Shown here: positions 55,025-63,741 of the stretch, in pieces
Layout of the letters: each line of letters opens with the position of its first letter
Position numbering within the stretch: position 1 is the stretch's first letter
Assembly: GCF_002201475.1 (NCBI RefSeq)
Contig: NZ_CP021422.1
Span: 1,736,001 to 1,800,000, forward strand
From: Acutalibacter muris
GTDB taxonomy: Bacteria; Bacillota; Clostridia; Oscillospirales; Acutalibacteraceae
DNA: 64,000 bases
Reading direction: 5' to 3'
Position numbers and translations under genes: made by a program
The notes under the pieces: generated by a model
Told to the model about the DNA's origin: nothing
What the model saw: only the letters and a program-made list of their open reading frames with translations
Databases searched by the model: none

Positions 55025-56527
55025 TTATTCACCTATCCCTAGGGCTTCCAACACATAGCCGGCAGCCTGGGAAGCTTTAATAACTGCGTCAAAACGTATA
55101 GGTTTATGCTGTAAAGCTTTCAACTGTGCGGGGGCCGTGGTATTCGTTATGGATTCGAGCTGGAGAATGTTCTCAAATTCCTCCCCACTCTCCAAAGTTT
55201 CTAATGCGCTTAGCACGCTGCCTACAAACTTATATGGGCTGGCCGTGGAAACGACTACAGTGGGGGTAGAGCTGTCTCCGCTGGACTCGACATACTGCCG
55301 GTATACATCAAGAGCCACCGCAGTATGTGTATCGGCAAGATAGTTGTCCTCCCGCCAGGTATTTCGGATAGTTTGAGCTGTAGCTGAGTCATTACAGAAG
55401 CCGCCGAAGAAAAGCTCCCGCACCTTTTCACGAACATCGTCCCCTACTTTGTAATGGCCCTCCCTTGACAGCTGCTCCATCCAGTTGGAAAGGACTTCAC
55501 TGTTCTCACCGAGGAGGCCATATAACAGGCGTTCAAGATTGCTGGAGATCAGAATGTCCATAGACGGCGAGGAGGTCGCATAAAACTCCCTGCGGCGGTC
55601 ATATATTCCTGTATTGATAAAGTCCGTTAGCACCTTGTTCGCATTAGACGCACATATCAGCTTCTTAATAGGCAGGCCCATTTCCCGGGCGTAGTAGGCC
55701 GCCAATATGTTTCCAAAATTGCCGGTAGGTACAGCCACATTTATGGGATTGCCAACAGTAAGCTTATCAGCTTTACAGATTTGGAAATAGGCATAAAAGT
55801 AATAGACGATCTGTGGGAGCAGCCGCCCCCAATTTATTGAGTTGGCGCTGGAAAACATGAAACCGTGCTTATCCAAAACCTCTTTAATGCTGCTGTCGGT
55901 AAATATCTTCTTAACTGCGGCCTGGGCATCGTCAAAGTTGCCTTCTATAGCGCAGACTCCCACGTTGCCACCCTCCTGGGTTGCCATCTGCCGTTTCTGC
56001 ATGGGGCTTACCCCAGCCTGGGGATAGAATACCAAAACCCTGGTTCCCGACACGTCACGGAATCCCTCCAGGGCCGCCTTGCCCGTATCGCCGGAGGTGG
56101 CAACTAGAATGACCGCTTCTTTTTTCTCTGCTGATTTTGACAATGAAACCGTTAAGAAGTGTGGCAAAACCTGTAGGGCCATGTCCTTAAAGGCACATGT
56201 AGGGCCGTGCCACAGTTCTAAGATGTGCCTGCTCCCTAAGTCCCCTTTCAAGCTGACCAGCTTTACGGGTTCGCCGCCAAACTTTTCCGGCTCATAGGCA
56301 TTTTTTACACAATGGTTAATCTGCTCTTCTGTGAAATCCGTCAAAAAAAGTTTAAATATCTCTTTTGCAAGACCCTGATAGTCCAGGTTCGACAGTCTTG
56401 GCAGGTCGATTTTGACATTGGGCAGGCTTTCCGGCACGAACAGCCCGCCTTCTGTAGAGATTCCCTGGGCTATCACCTGCGAAGCGTCCAATCGGAGTTT
56501 AGAATTCCTGGTACTCTTATATTGCAT
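55025..56527 (-). CDS. thrC: Threonine synthase
   Basis: A 500-residue PLP enzyme turning phosphohomoserine into threonine. The PLP lysine is in LWHGPTCAFKDMALQ, the phosphate loop in ATSGDTGKAALEG and VAVPTGNFGNILAAYYA. The long form is typical of the yeast/clostridial class. ATG 56527 is chosen since the promoter at 56561-56589 and AGGGTG support it. Confidence 0.95.
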   Translation of the reverse strand: MQYKSTRNSKLRLDASQVIAQGISTEGGLFVPESLPNVKIDLPRLSNLDYQGLAKEIFKLFLTDFTEEQINHCVKNAYEPEKFGGEPVKLVSLKGDLGSRHILELWHGPTCAFKDMALQVLPHFLTVSLSKSAEKKEAVILVATSGDTGKAALEGFRDVSGTRVLVFYPQAGVSPMQKRQMATQEGGNVGVCAIEGNFDDAQAAVKKIFTDSSIKEVLDKHGFMFSSANSINWGRLLPQIVYYFYAYFQICKADKLTVGNPINVAVPTGNFGNILAAYYAREMGLPIKKLICASNANKVLTDFINTGIYDRRREFYATSSPSMDILISSNLERLLYGLLGENSEVLSNWMEQLSREGHYKVGDDVREKVRELFFGGFCNDSATAQTIRNTWREDNYLADTHTAVALDVYRQYVESSGDSSTPTVVVSTASPYKFVGSVLSALETLESGEEFENILQLESITNTTAPAQLKALQHKPIRFDAVIKASQAAGYVLEALGIGE

Positions 56528-56560
56528 CTTTATCACCCTATCGCTTTATTTTACTACTAA

Positions 56561-56589
56561 ATAATAGCGCATATTTCTCTCAATGTCAA
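56561..56589 (-). promoter_or_regulatory. Promoter of thrC
   Basis: Minus strand TTGACA (56589-56584), 17-bp spacer, TATTAT (56566-56561). The -35 box overlaps the stop of the dipeptidase gene. Confidence 0.75.
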
Positions 56590-57521
56590 AATAAATCTTT
56601 CTTTTTAAAAAAGTCATCTGCATTTTTAAAAAAAATCTTGTCGACAAGCATTTCCGAATAGTTATGCCTAAGGAACATCTCCATCAATTCTGGAACCTCC
56701 TCCAAACCTGATACCACAAAATCATTTTTTTCACCGCCATCCAAATCCGCGCCGATAGCAAGCGTATTTTCACCGCCAAGGGATAAAAAGTGTTCTGCAT
56801 GGCGCAGTACATCGGTCACAGCGGCCCTATCCGGCTCGTCGTTTAAAAAGCCTTTATAAAGGTTAAGTCCAACCAAACCGCCGGACAAGCGTATAATATC
56901 AAACTGCTCGTCTGTAAGGTTCCTTGTATGTCTGCAGACTTTTTTTGCGTTGGAATGGGTGGCGACAATAGGTCTTTCAGATATAGAAGCCACATCATAA
57001 AACAGTTCCGGGCTGGCATGGGACAGGTCGACAACGATTCGGTTCTTCTCCAGTTCCCTAACCACTTGCCGTCCAAAGGGAGTGATCCCGCCATTCCCCG
57101 GCGCACGTACACCCCGGCCCAGTTCATTTTCTCCATTCCATGTCAAGCTGCACAGCTTCACACCAAACCGGGCAAATTCAGCAATATTTTCCAGTCTGCC
57201 GCCCAATGCTGCGGCATTTTCCACTGTGAGGACCGCGCAGTGCCTGCTATCACTGTGCGCTAAGTCTTCCAAAGTTCTGTATTGATACATGGTCTGTTCA
57301 TGATGCAGAATTTCCTCAGAAAAGCGTTCCGCCACCTGCTGAAAACGATGAAACGCCGCGCCTCCACGTAAATTATCTGGTATCCATACTGCATAACACT
57401 GTATATAAGTGTCAAACTCAGCAGCACGCTGGCAATCTATGTGGAGATCATTCTTGTCAATATGTTTGTCTTTGACACAGCATTCAGTCATAGTATCACA
57501 GTGCAAATCAAAATAGCGCAT
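56586..57521 (-). CDS. Membrane dipeptidase-type (M19) peptidase
   Basis: A 311-residue Zn-dependent renal-dipeptidase family member. Metal residues: FDLHCDT (H, D), TVENAAAL (E), VVDLSHAS (H) and VATHSNAKKVC (H). These enzymes cleave dipeptides and sometimes beta-lactams or D-amino acid peptides. No signal peptide, so it is cytoplasmic. GAGAGGG precedes the ATG. It is 18 bp from the YraN gene. Confidence 0.87.
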   Translation of the reverse strand: MRYFDLHCDTMTECCVKDKHIDKNDLHIDCQRAAEFDTYIQCYAVWIPDNLRGGAAFHRFQQVAERFSEEILHHEQTMYQYRTLEDLAHSDSRHCAVLTVENAAALGGRLENIAEFARFGVKLCSLTWNGENELGRGVRAPGNGGITPFGRQVVRELEKNRIVVDLSHASPELFYDVASISERPIVATHSNAKKVCRHTRNLTDEQFDIIRLSGGLVGLNLYKGFLNDEPDRAAVTDVLRHAEHFLSLGGENTLAIGADLDGGEKNDFVVSGLEEVPELMEMFLRHNYSEMLVDKIFFKNADDFFKKKDLF

Positions 57522-57539
57522 AAAATTTCCCTCTCAGTC

Positions 57540-57887
57540 TCAAAATGCATTGGCAAAGTATTGTAACCCCATAGGATTTCCATGCAGTGTAGTAACAGCC
57601 GCCACATCAAACCGCGGCTGTAAAGCGCATGGGCTTTTCTGTAGGTATAACTGTGCAGTTAACAGAATTTTCCTCTGCTTATTCATGGTAACGGCTTCCA
57701 CAGCAGATACCATAGAACCGCTCTCCCGGGTCTTAACTTCTACAAATACAATATACTGAGAGTTCCTTGCAATAATGTCAATTTCACCAAACCGAGAGTG
57801 ATAGTTTCTCACCTCAATACCGAATCCCTGCTTTTCCAGCCAGCGAGCAACGTAATCTTCTCCCGCGGAGCCTGTGTTTTGAGCCAT
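57540..57887 (-). CDS. YraN/UPF0102 family endonuclease-like protein
   Basis: A 115-residue small protein with the restriction-endonuclease-like core GSAGEDYVARWLEKQG, FGEIDIIARNSQYIVFVEVKTR. Usually found beside rnhB, as here. Role uncertain, perhaps in DNA processing or repair. Confidence 0.9.
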   Translation of the reverse strand: MAQNTGSAGEDYVARWLEKQGFGIEVRNYHSRFGEIDIIARNSQYIVFVEVKTRESGSMVSAVEAVTMNKQRKILLTAQLYLQKSPCALQPRFDVAAVTTLHGNPMGLQYFANAF

Positions 57888-57904
57888 TATATGGACCTTT
57901 CCAT

Positions 57905-58510
57905 CTATTTTTCACCTAAGTTTTTGAGGAAACTCCTTCTGTGAACAGGCAAAATGCCATACTTATTTATAGCCTCGTAGTGGGCCTTGGTGCCATAGCC
58001 TTTATGTTTAGCGAAGCCGTATTTTGGGTATTGTGTATCCCACTCCCTAAGCAGCCGATCCCGGCTTACCTTTGCCAGGATAGACGCCGCCGCAATGCAA
58101 GCACATTTACTATCGCCCTTAACTATAGTTTCTCCGGGAATAGCCAGCGGCGGCATACGATTGCCGTCCACAAGAGCGTAATCCGCACAGACAGGCATAG
58201 CCTCCACGGCCCTGCGCATAGCAAGGAAAGTGGCCTGCAATATATTATATTCGTCTATCTCCTGTTCGCTGGCCCAGCCAATGCCATAGGACAGGGCCAT
58301 TTCCTTTACCACATCAAACAGAGCTTCCCGCTTTACTTCACTGAGCTTTTTTGAGTCGTTCAATCCATCTATCTCAAGGCCTAATGGCATGATAACAGTT
58401 GCCGCGCATACGGGTCCGGCCAAAGGTCCTCGCCCGGCTTCATCGATCCCGCATACTGCGAAAAATCCTTTTTCTTCAGCTTTCCGCTGATACTCATACC
58501 AGTCAATCAT
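57905..58510 (-). CDS. rnhB: Ribonuclease HII
   Basis: A 201-residue nuclease that cuts RNA in RNA-DNA hybrids and removes misincorporated ribonucleotides. Signature GIDEAGRGPLAGPVCAATV (Asp-Glu-Gly), DYALVDGN and ISKVSRDR-like AKVSRDRLLREW. ATG 58510 overlaps the rbgA stop by 4 bp; GGAG at six bases supports it over GTG 58516. Confidence 0.95.
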   Translation of the reverse strand: MIDWYEYQRKAEEKGFFAVCGIDEAGRGPLAGPVCAATVIMPLGLEIDGLNDSKKLSEVKREALFDVVKEMALSYGIGWASEQEIDEYNILQATFLAMRRAVEAMPVCADYALVDGNRMPPLAIPGETIVKGDSKCACIAAASILAKVSRDRLLREWDTQYPKYGFAKHKGYGTKAHYEAINKYGILPVHRRSFLKNLGEK

Positions 58511-59400
58511 GGCCACTCCAAGGATATAGCTCCCAGCTTACCGCCGCGAAACTCGTCGAGCACCGTGATTGCTGCCCGGTCCGTGTCTATCTCTCCGCCT
58601 GAAATCAACATACCACGCTTTCGGCCAACTAATTCTAAAAGCTCATGGCCGGCCAAATGTTCATTGGAAAGTTTAAGTTTATACCTGTTTTCCAGGGACT
58701 GAGGATAGAGCCCCGACAGGACCTCCAGTAGCCTTCCCGCTAATCCTTCTGTGTCCAGTATCTCGTCCTTTACGGCGCCTGTAAAGGCGAGACGTTCCCC
58801 AACTATCGGGTTTTCAAATTTTGGCCAGAGCACCCCAGGCGTGTCCAGCAGCTCGAAGCCTTTGCCTATAGTGAACCATCGGTTCTGCCTTGTTACACCG
58901 GGCTTGTCCCGCACCTCTGCTCTGCCCGCGCCGCCGCCAATCAGCATACGGTTGATAATAGACGACTTTCCCACGTTGGGTATTCCCAATACCATCACGC
59001 GGATCGGCCGGCCAGACATCCCCTTGCGCTCCCAACCTGCAATTTGTTCCTTCAATTCCTCGCGTACAGCTCGGTATAGCGCAGGTAATCCTTTGCCCGT
59101 TTTGCTCTCCACCTGGACTGCGCTCAGACCTAGTTCTCTGTATTTTGCAATCCAGCGCATGGTCTGCTTGGGGTCAGCCAAATCGCTTTTATTCAGCACT
59201 ACGACTCTAGGCTTATTTTGTATTATTTCCCGTAGTACAGGATTAGAACTGCTTGCTGGGATGCGGGCATCCAGCAACTCCAGTACGATATCCACCAGCT
59301 TTAAGTCCTCTGTTATCTTTCTCCTGGTTTTCGCCATATGGCCGGGGAACCATTGAATTTGCCGGGCCGCGTTTGTGTTCTCTTGCTCCAATTTACTCAC
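58507..59400 (-). CDS. rbgA: Ribosome biogenesis GTPase RbgA (YlqF)
   Basis: A 297-residue circularly permuted GTPase for late 50S assembly. The motif order is G4 (VVLNKSDLADP), G5, G1 (GIPNVGKSSIIN), G2, G3 (LLDTPGVLWPK). It starts IQWFPGHMAKTRR after a short lead. The start is GTG at 59400, overlapping the lepB stop, so they are coupled. Confidence 0.95.
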   Translation of the reverse strand: MSKLEQENTNAARQIQWFPGHMAKTRRKITEDLKLVDIVLELLDARIPASSSNPVLREIIQNKPRVVVLNKSDLADPKQTMRWIAKYRELGLSAVQVESKTGKGLPALYRAVREELKEQIAGWERKGMSGRPIRVMVLGIPNVGKSSIINRMLIGGGAGRAEVRDKPGVTRQNRWFTIGKGFELLDTPGVLWPKFENPIVGERLAFTGAVKDEILDTEGLAGRLLEVLSGLYPQSLENRYKLKLSNEHLAGHELLELVGRKRGMLISGGEIDTDRAAITVLDEFRGGKLGAISLEWP

Positions 59401-59981
59401 CCCACCGGGCCAATCTTCGACATTGGATATAGGTTGAAGACTACACGCCCCAGAATATTCCGCCTATCCACCATGCCCACTGAGAGTTTCCTGCTGTCAG
59501 TGGAATCATCCCTATGATCTCCCAGCACAAAGACACAACCCTTCGGTACAGTTTGAGGGAAATCCATGGTGTCGTCCATATTTTCCGGCGCAAAGGTAAT
59601 GCCGTTCCTGGTGCCGTATACTTCTCCGCTTACCACCTGTCCATCCACTATAAGCTCGCCCAGTTCATTATCAAAGTCCACCACCTGGCCCTCCGTAGCC
59701 ACGACTCGCTTAATCAGAGTCTCCTCCAAGGTATGCACTATTATAACCACGTCGCCGGCCTCTGCTTCTCCGGCCAAAGATGTTACCAGCACCCGGTCAC
59801 CGTTATAATAGTTTGGCTCCATTGATGCGCCGTCTACCGTGACCACCCGCGCCGCAAAAGTGAACACCACCGTCACAATAACGAACGCCATCACAATGGT
59901 CTCAATCCAATCCAGCAGCCATGCATGAAAAGGCTGCTTTGGTTTCTGGACTGCTTCTGCTGCCGGTTCCTTATTATCCAT
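59397..59981 (-). CDS. lepB: Signal peptidase I
   Basis: A 194-residue membrane protease that removes Sec and Tat signal peptides. One N-terminal membrane segment (about 28-48), catalytic Ser in DGASMEPNYYNGDRVLV, Lys in LIKRVVATEGQ, and the box VLGDHRDDSTDSR. AGGAGG precedes the ATG. First gene of the lepB-rbgA-rnhB operon. Confidence 0.95.
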   Translation of the reverse strand: MDNKEPAAEAVQKPKQPFHAWLLDWIETIVMAFVIVTVVFTFAARVVTVDGASMEPNYYNGDRVLVTSLAGEAEAGDVVIIVHTLEETLIKRVVATEGQVVDFDNELGELIVDGQVVSGEVYGTRNGITFAPENMDDTMDFPQTVPKGCVFVLGDHRDDSTDSRKLSVGMVDRRNILGRVVFNLYPMSKIGPVG

Positions 59982-60030
59982 TGCAAATCCTCCTAACGCT
60001 AAATTTATTGTAAAGCTTTAAGCAGGAATA

Positions 60031-60053
60031 GAAAAAGGGACAAAATGTCCCTT
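60031..60053 (-). terminator. Terminator of rplS
   Basis: Minus-strand stem AAGGGACA/TGTCCCTT (60053-60046, 60042-60035) with three-base loop, then TTTTC. It ends the L19 transcript. Confidence 0.7.
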
Positions 60054-60073
60054 ATCTCAATAGTATATTGATT

Positions 60074-60418
60074 TTACTTGAGCTGTTCCTTGACCTTGGC
60101 AGCCTTGCCCACCCGGTCGCGGAGATAGTACAGCTTAGCCCTGCGCACGCGGCCCAAGCGCACCACTCGGACAGCCTTTACGTTGGGAGAATGTAAGGGA
60201 AAAACCCTTTCTACACCTACGCCGTAGGACACGCGGCGGACGGTAAAGGTCTCACTGACCCCGCTGCCCTTGCGGGCAATGACAGTGCCCTCGAACTGCT
60301 GGATCCTTTCACGCTCACCCTCGCGGATATTCACGTCAACCCTGACGGTGTCGCCGATGTTGAACTGAGGGACCTCTGCTTTGAGAGAATCCTGGGAAAC
60401 TAATTTGATTGCGTCCAT
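60074..60418 (-). CDS. rplS: 50S ribosomal protein L19
   Basis: A 114-residue ribosomal protein at the 30S-50S interface. Signature stretch [33 protein letters not shown] and [18 protein letters not shown]-terminal [23 protein letters not shown] 60418 with GGAGG at eight bases is chosen over one at 60433. Usually the last gene of the rpsP-trmD-rplS operon; here it stands alone with its own promoter and leader. Confidence 0.97.
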   Translation of the reverse strand: MDAIKLVSQDSLKAEVPQFNIGDTVRVDVNIREGERERIQQFEGTVIARKGSGVSETFTVRRVSYGVGVERVFPLHSPNVKAVRVVRLGRVRRAKLYYLRDRVGKAAKVKEQLK

Positions 60419-60554
60419 TTGATATTCCTCCAAAAATATAATTCAGGCATTCATGCCGGTACACCGGCAGCGGACTGCCCGCTTCCTGCGCGGAACCCGC
60501 GCTATGACCCCCACGGGCAAGCTACAAAGAGAAAACCCGCGGAACCTCAAATGC
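60419..60554 (-). ncRNA. Probable structured 5' leader of rplS (L19 leader-like)
   Basis: The 136-base leader, read on the minus strand, has several short hairpins: GCGCGG-GTT-CCGCGC, CCGGTGTACCGG, and GGCATGAATGCC just before the ribosome-binding site. Ribosomal protein L19 mRNA leaders of Firmicutes include a known autoregulatory element; similarity to it is likely but was not tested. Confidence 0.45.
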
Positions 60555-60560
60555 TAAAAC

Positions 60561-60589
60561 ATTATACCACAACTTGTAGTGAAAGGCAA
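60561..60589 (-). promoter_or_regulatory. Promoter of rplS
   Basis: Minus strand TTGCCT (60589-60584), 17-bp spacer, TATAAT (60566-60561). Confidence 0.7.
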
Positions 60590-60596
60590 GAGTTTT

Positions 60597-61247
60597 TTAC
60601 TTCATATCGAAAAAATCTTTTGTCAGCAGTCTGGAACGAGTAATCTCCGCATAAGGCTCCAAATTTTTATAAGATTTTAAGGCCTCAAGCAGCAGAGATG
60701 GATTAACGCTGCCTGCTTGGCTGCATGAAGCACGAAGCTTTATTTTCAACAACCCATGCCCAGCCTGCTTGTCCAATAAAGTAAAGTGGGGCTTGATATC
60801 AAACTCCTTATCGCCTTTTTTCCCGTGCTTCATCACAATAACCGTGTCTTGTGCCATCAGCTCCTCCAGTATATCTGCCAGAGCTTCCGGCTCCTCCGAG
60901 TCCAGGGATATTTCATATTCAGCATAAGCCACAGCGTCAAAGCCCAGCTCCGGCTCGAATATTTCCAATACTGAAATATCCTCTGGCAGCTGTGCGTCAA
61001 GTATCTGGGCCGCCTGGGCCAGGTCAGTATCCTCTGTCAGCCTGATATCCATACATTCGCGCAGCCCGCTCACACCCAAGGACAGGGGCATGGCGAAGGT
61101 CATATATATGTGGGGGTTGAATCCCTCGGTATACCAGACAGGCAGGCGCGAGAGCTTCAGGGCCCTTCCCATGCACCTTGTCAGGTCCAGATGAGAGATA
61201 TACCTTGCCGGTCCTGTTTTGCTGAACCATACCCTAACGCTTTTCAA
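60597..61247 (-). CDS. TIGR03936 family radical SAM-associated protein (DUF2344)
   Basis: A 216-residue protein: VRVWFSKTGPARYISHLDLTRCMGRALKLS then LPVWYTEGFNPHIYMTFAMPLSLGV, the signature of the DUF2344 family. It always accompanies the B12-binding radical SAM protein encoded just upstream, sometimes as a fusion. Function unproven, perhaps RNA or protein modification. The start is TTG at 61247 with AAAGGAGGG; it overlaps the radical SAM gene by 14 bp. Confidence 0.82.
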   Translation of the reverse strand: MKSVRVWFSKTGPARYISHLDLTRCMGRALKLSRLPVWYTEGFNPHIYMTFAMPLSLGVSGLRECMDIRLTEDTDLAQAAQILDAQLPEDISVLEIFEPELGFDAVAYAEYEISLDSEEPEALADILEELMAQDTVIVMKHGKKGDKEFDIKPHFTLLDKQAGHGLLKIKLRASCSQAGSVNPSLLLEALKSYKNLEPYAEITRSRLLTKDFFDMK

Positions 61248-63084
61248 CGCATAGCCCTCCTTTGAAACATGCCGCCCCGCAGCCCGAGCACTTTTCCCGA
61301 CAGTTAGGCGTGGTCCTGCCTTCATAAGCCAGCTTACATTCCTCGATCAAAAATTCCTTGCGGATACCATAGTCCAGGTGATCCCAAGGGAGCACCTCGT
61401 TAAAGCTCCGTGTACGGTTAGCATAAAAAGCCGGGTCCAGGCCGCAGAGCTCAAAAAGCGCCCTCCAGCGGTCAAAGTCAAAGCACTCGTCCCAACTGTC
61501 AAAATGGAAGCCCTGCTCAACGGCCTTTTCCAGCACCGTACAGAGCCTGCGGTCGCCGCGGGCAAAAACCGCCTCTAAAAAGCTGGTTTCCGCCCCATGA
61601 TAGCTGACGCTTACCCGCCTGGAGCGGTTTCCGGCTTTTAATTCACGCTGCTTTTCACGCAGCAGCTCCATGGTATCCTGGCCGAACCACTGGAAAGGGG
61701 TGAAGGGTTTTGGTACAAAGGCGGCGGCACTGAGGGAGACCTCAACGGCTTTGCCCTTCGGCTTCTCCTTATTGGCATAAAAAGCGTCTACGACCTTTTT
61801 GCCCAGCTCCAGAATAGCCAAAACATCCTCCAAAGTCTCGGTTGGAAGGCCGATCATAAAGTACAGCTTTATCCTTGTCCACCCCTCGGTGAACGCCACA
61901 TTAACTGTATGAAGCAGCTCCTCCTCGGTCACATTCTTGTTTATCACGTCCCGCATACGCTGGGAGCCCGCCTCCGGCGCGAAGGTCAGGCCACTCTTTC
62001 GCACAGAATTTACTCGCTCCATTAGCTCCGGGGAAAAATTATCTACACGAAGCGATGGCAAGGACAGACTCACCTTCTCTTTCTCCGTCCAGCGGTGCAG
62101 ATAGTCCAGCAGGCCGTTAAGGTCGCTGTAATCGCTGGTGCTCAGTGAAGAAAGGGAAATCTCGTCATAGCCGGTAGACTCGCATAGAGCGCGACACTGA
62201 CGGTCAATGGTCTCCATACTTTTCTCACGAAAGGGTCTGTAAAGGAACCCAGCCTGACAGAATCTGCACCCTCTTATACATCCTCGCAGGACCTCCACCG
62301 AAATTCGGTCGTGTATAACTTCAACAAGCGGTACCGGGAAAGACTCCGGGAAGTAGGCTTTATCCATATCGTTTACCACGCGTTTACATACCGTGGCGGG
62401 GGCCCCTTCTTTTGGGGTATACTTCTTAATTGTTCCGTCATAATTGTATTCCACATCATATAGCGAAGGAACATAAACCCCTTCAATTTGTGCGGCCCGA
62501 CGAAGAAACTCCTGCTTGCTTGTGCCCTCTCTTTTGCACTGACGGTAAAGCTCCATAACCTCAAGGTCAACCTCCTCTCCGTCGCCCAGAAAGAAGATGT
62601 CAAAAAAGTCCGCCAGCGGTTCCGGGTTACAGGCGCATGGACCGCCAGCCACAACGATATTAAACAGGTCCGGCCTGTCATCGCTGCGCAGGGGTAGGCC
62701 ACCCAGCTTTAGCATATTGAGTATATTGGTGTAGCTCAACTCATATTGCAGGGTAAACCCTATAAAGTCAAAACCCTTTACAGGATCGCCACTCTCCAGG
62801 GCATAGAGAGGGAGGTTCTTTTCTACCATCTGGTGTTCCATGTCTATCCATGGAGCAAACACCCGCTCACACCAGAAATATGGGACCTGGTTTATGGCCC
62901 CATATAATATTTTTATTCCCAGGTGGGACATACCCACCTCATAGACATCAGGAAAGCAAAACGCAAACCTTACGTCTACCTCTTCCCTTTTTTTCACCAC
63001 TGAATGCGGTTCACCGCCCACATAACGACCGGGTTTTTGAACCTTTAAGAGAACTTTTTCTACTTCTTTTGGATACATTGCCAT
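61234..63084 (-). CDS. TIGR03960 family B12-binding radical SAM protein
   Basis: A 616-residue enzyme. N-terminal cobalamin-binding-like domain (about 35-190, FCFPDVYEVGMSHLGIKILY), radical SAM domain with the cluster motif RGCIRGCRFCQAGFLYRP, and a Cys-rich tail (CREKCSGCGAACFKGG). It probably modifies RNA or protein with its partner DUF2344 gene. The start is ATG 63084 (AAGGA six bases upstream), with ATG 63078 as an alternative. Confidence 0.88.
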   Translation of the reverse strand: MAMYPKEVEKVLLKVQKPGRYVGGEPHSVVKKREEVDVRFAFCFPDVYEVGMSHLGIKILYGAINQVPYFWCERVFAPWIDMEHQMVEKNLPLYALESGDPVKGFDFIGFTLQYELSYTNILNMLKLGGLPLRSDDRPDLFNIVVAGGPCACNPEPLADFFDIFFLGDGEEVDLEVMELYRQCKREGTSKQEFLRRAAQIEGVYVPSLYDVEYNYDGTIKKYTPKEGAPATVCKRVVNDMDKAYFPESFPVPLVEVIHDRISVEVLRGCIRGCRFCQAGFLYRPFREKSMETIDRQCRALCESTGYDEISLSSLSTSDYSDLNGLLDYLHRWTEKEKVSLSLPSLRVDNFSPELMERVNSVRKSGLTFAPEAGSQRMRDVINKNVTEEELLHTVNVAFTEGWTRIKLYFMIGLPTETLEDVLAILELGKKVVDAFYANKEKPKGKAVEVSLSAAAFVPKPFTPFQWFGQDTMELLREKQRELKAGNRSRRVSVSYHGAETSFLEAVFARGDRRLCTVLEKAVEQGFHFDSWDECFDFDRWRALFELCGLDPAFYANRTRSFNEVLPWDHLDYGIRKEFLIEECKLAYEGRTTPNCREKCSGCGAACFKGGLCVEKR

Positions 63085-63138
63085 CCCTTTTCCTTGTTTT
63101 TTGACTATTATAACCTCTTTTACATTTTTTTGCAAGTA

Positions 63139-63741
63139 CTATGGCTGGGTATAATCCCATTTCATCACCAGATATAACATCAAATATATACTCAGAGCCA
63201 AAAGAGAGTAGTTATACCGTGTACGAAGCAATATGGAAAAACCCAATATGGCCAGTGGAACCAGCAATATAGTAGAAATCACACGGGAAATTTGCTCTGC
63301 CTTTTCATATGCATATTTGCCGCTAAGAAAATATCGCAAGGCAAGCCCACCATCCAAAGGCTCTATCGGCAAGCTATGGGTAAGGGCAAGGGCGAAGCTT
63401 GCTCCCCAAAAAGCGCTGCCGTCAAATCCCAGCACATAGGCTATTATAAATGAAAGCCAGTTTGCTCCGGGGCCTGCCAGAGATATCCATATATTTTGTC
63501 TGTCCGTTAAGTCATTTTGGCCGTTTCTCTCTATCCGGCAGCCGAGGGCAGACAGTACCACCTTTGCCGGCCATACCCCCATGGCGCCCATCACGGCAAG
63601 ATGGGCTGTTTCATGAATACACACCGCCGCAAAGCACGCAAGACCGCCCTTTGCCCCAGTAAAAATACAGCAAAAGGCGATCAGCGCGAAAAAGGTAAAC
63701 TCTGCCTGGATTCTGCACGGACCTATACTAAACGACAGCAT
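63139..63741 (-). CDS. M50 site-2 protease, SpoIVFB-like
   Basis: A 200-residue membrane metalloprotease with about five hydrophobic segments. Zinc motif HETAH (near residue 44) and second site PIEPLDGG (near 125, like NPxPLDGG). In sporulation SpoIVFB cleaves pro-sigma-K in the mother-cell membrane; the small size and location fit, but other S2P roles are possible. ATG 63741 forms TGATG with the stop of the upstream gene, so they are coupled. Confidence 0.82.
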   Translation of the reverse strand: MLSFSIGPCRIQAEFTFFALIAFCCIFTGAKGGLACFAAVCIHETAHLAVMGAMGVWPAKVVLSALGCRIERNGQNDLTDRQNIWISLAGPGANWLSFIIAYVLGFDGSAFWGASFALALTHSLPIEPLDGGLALRYFLSGKYAYEKAEQISRVISTILLVPLAILGFSILLRTRYNYSLLALSIYLMLYLVMKWDYTQP

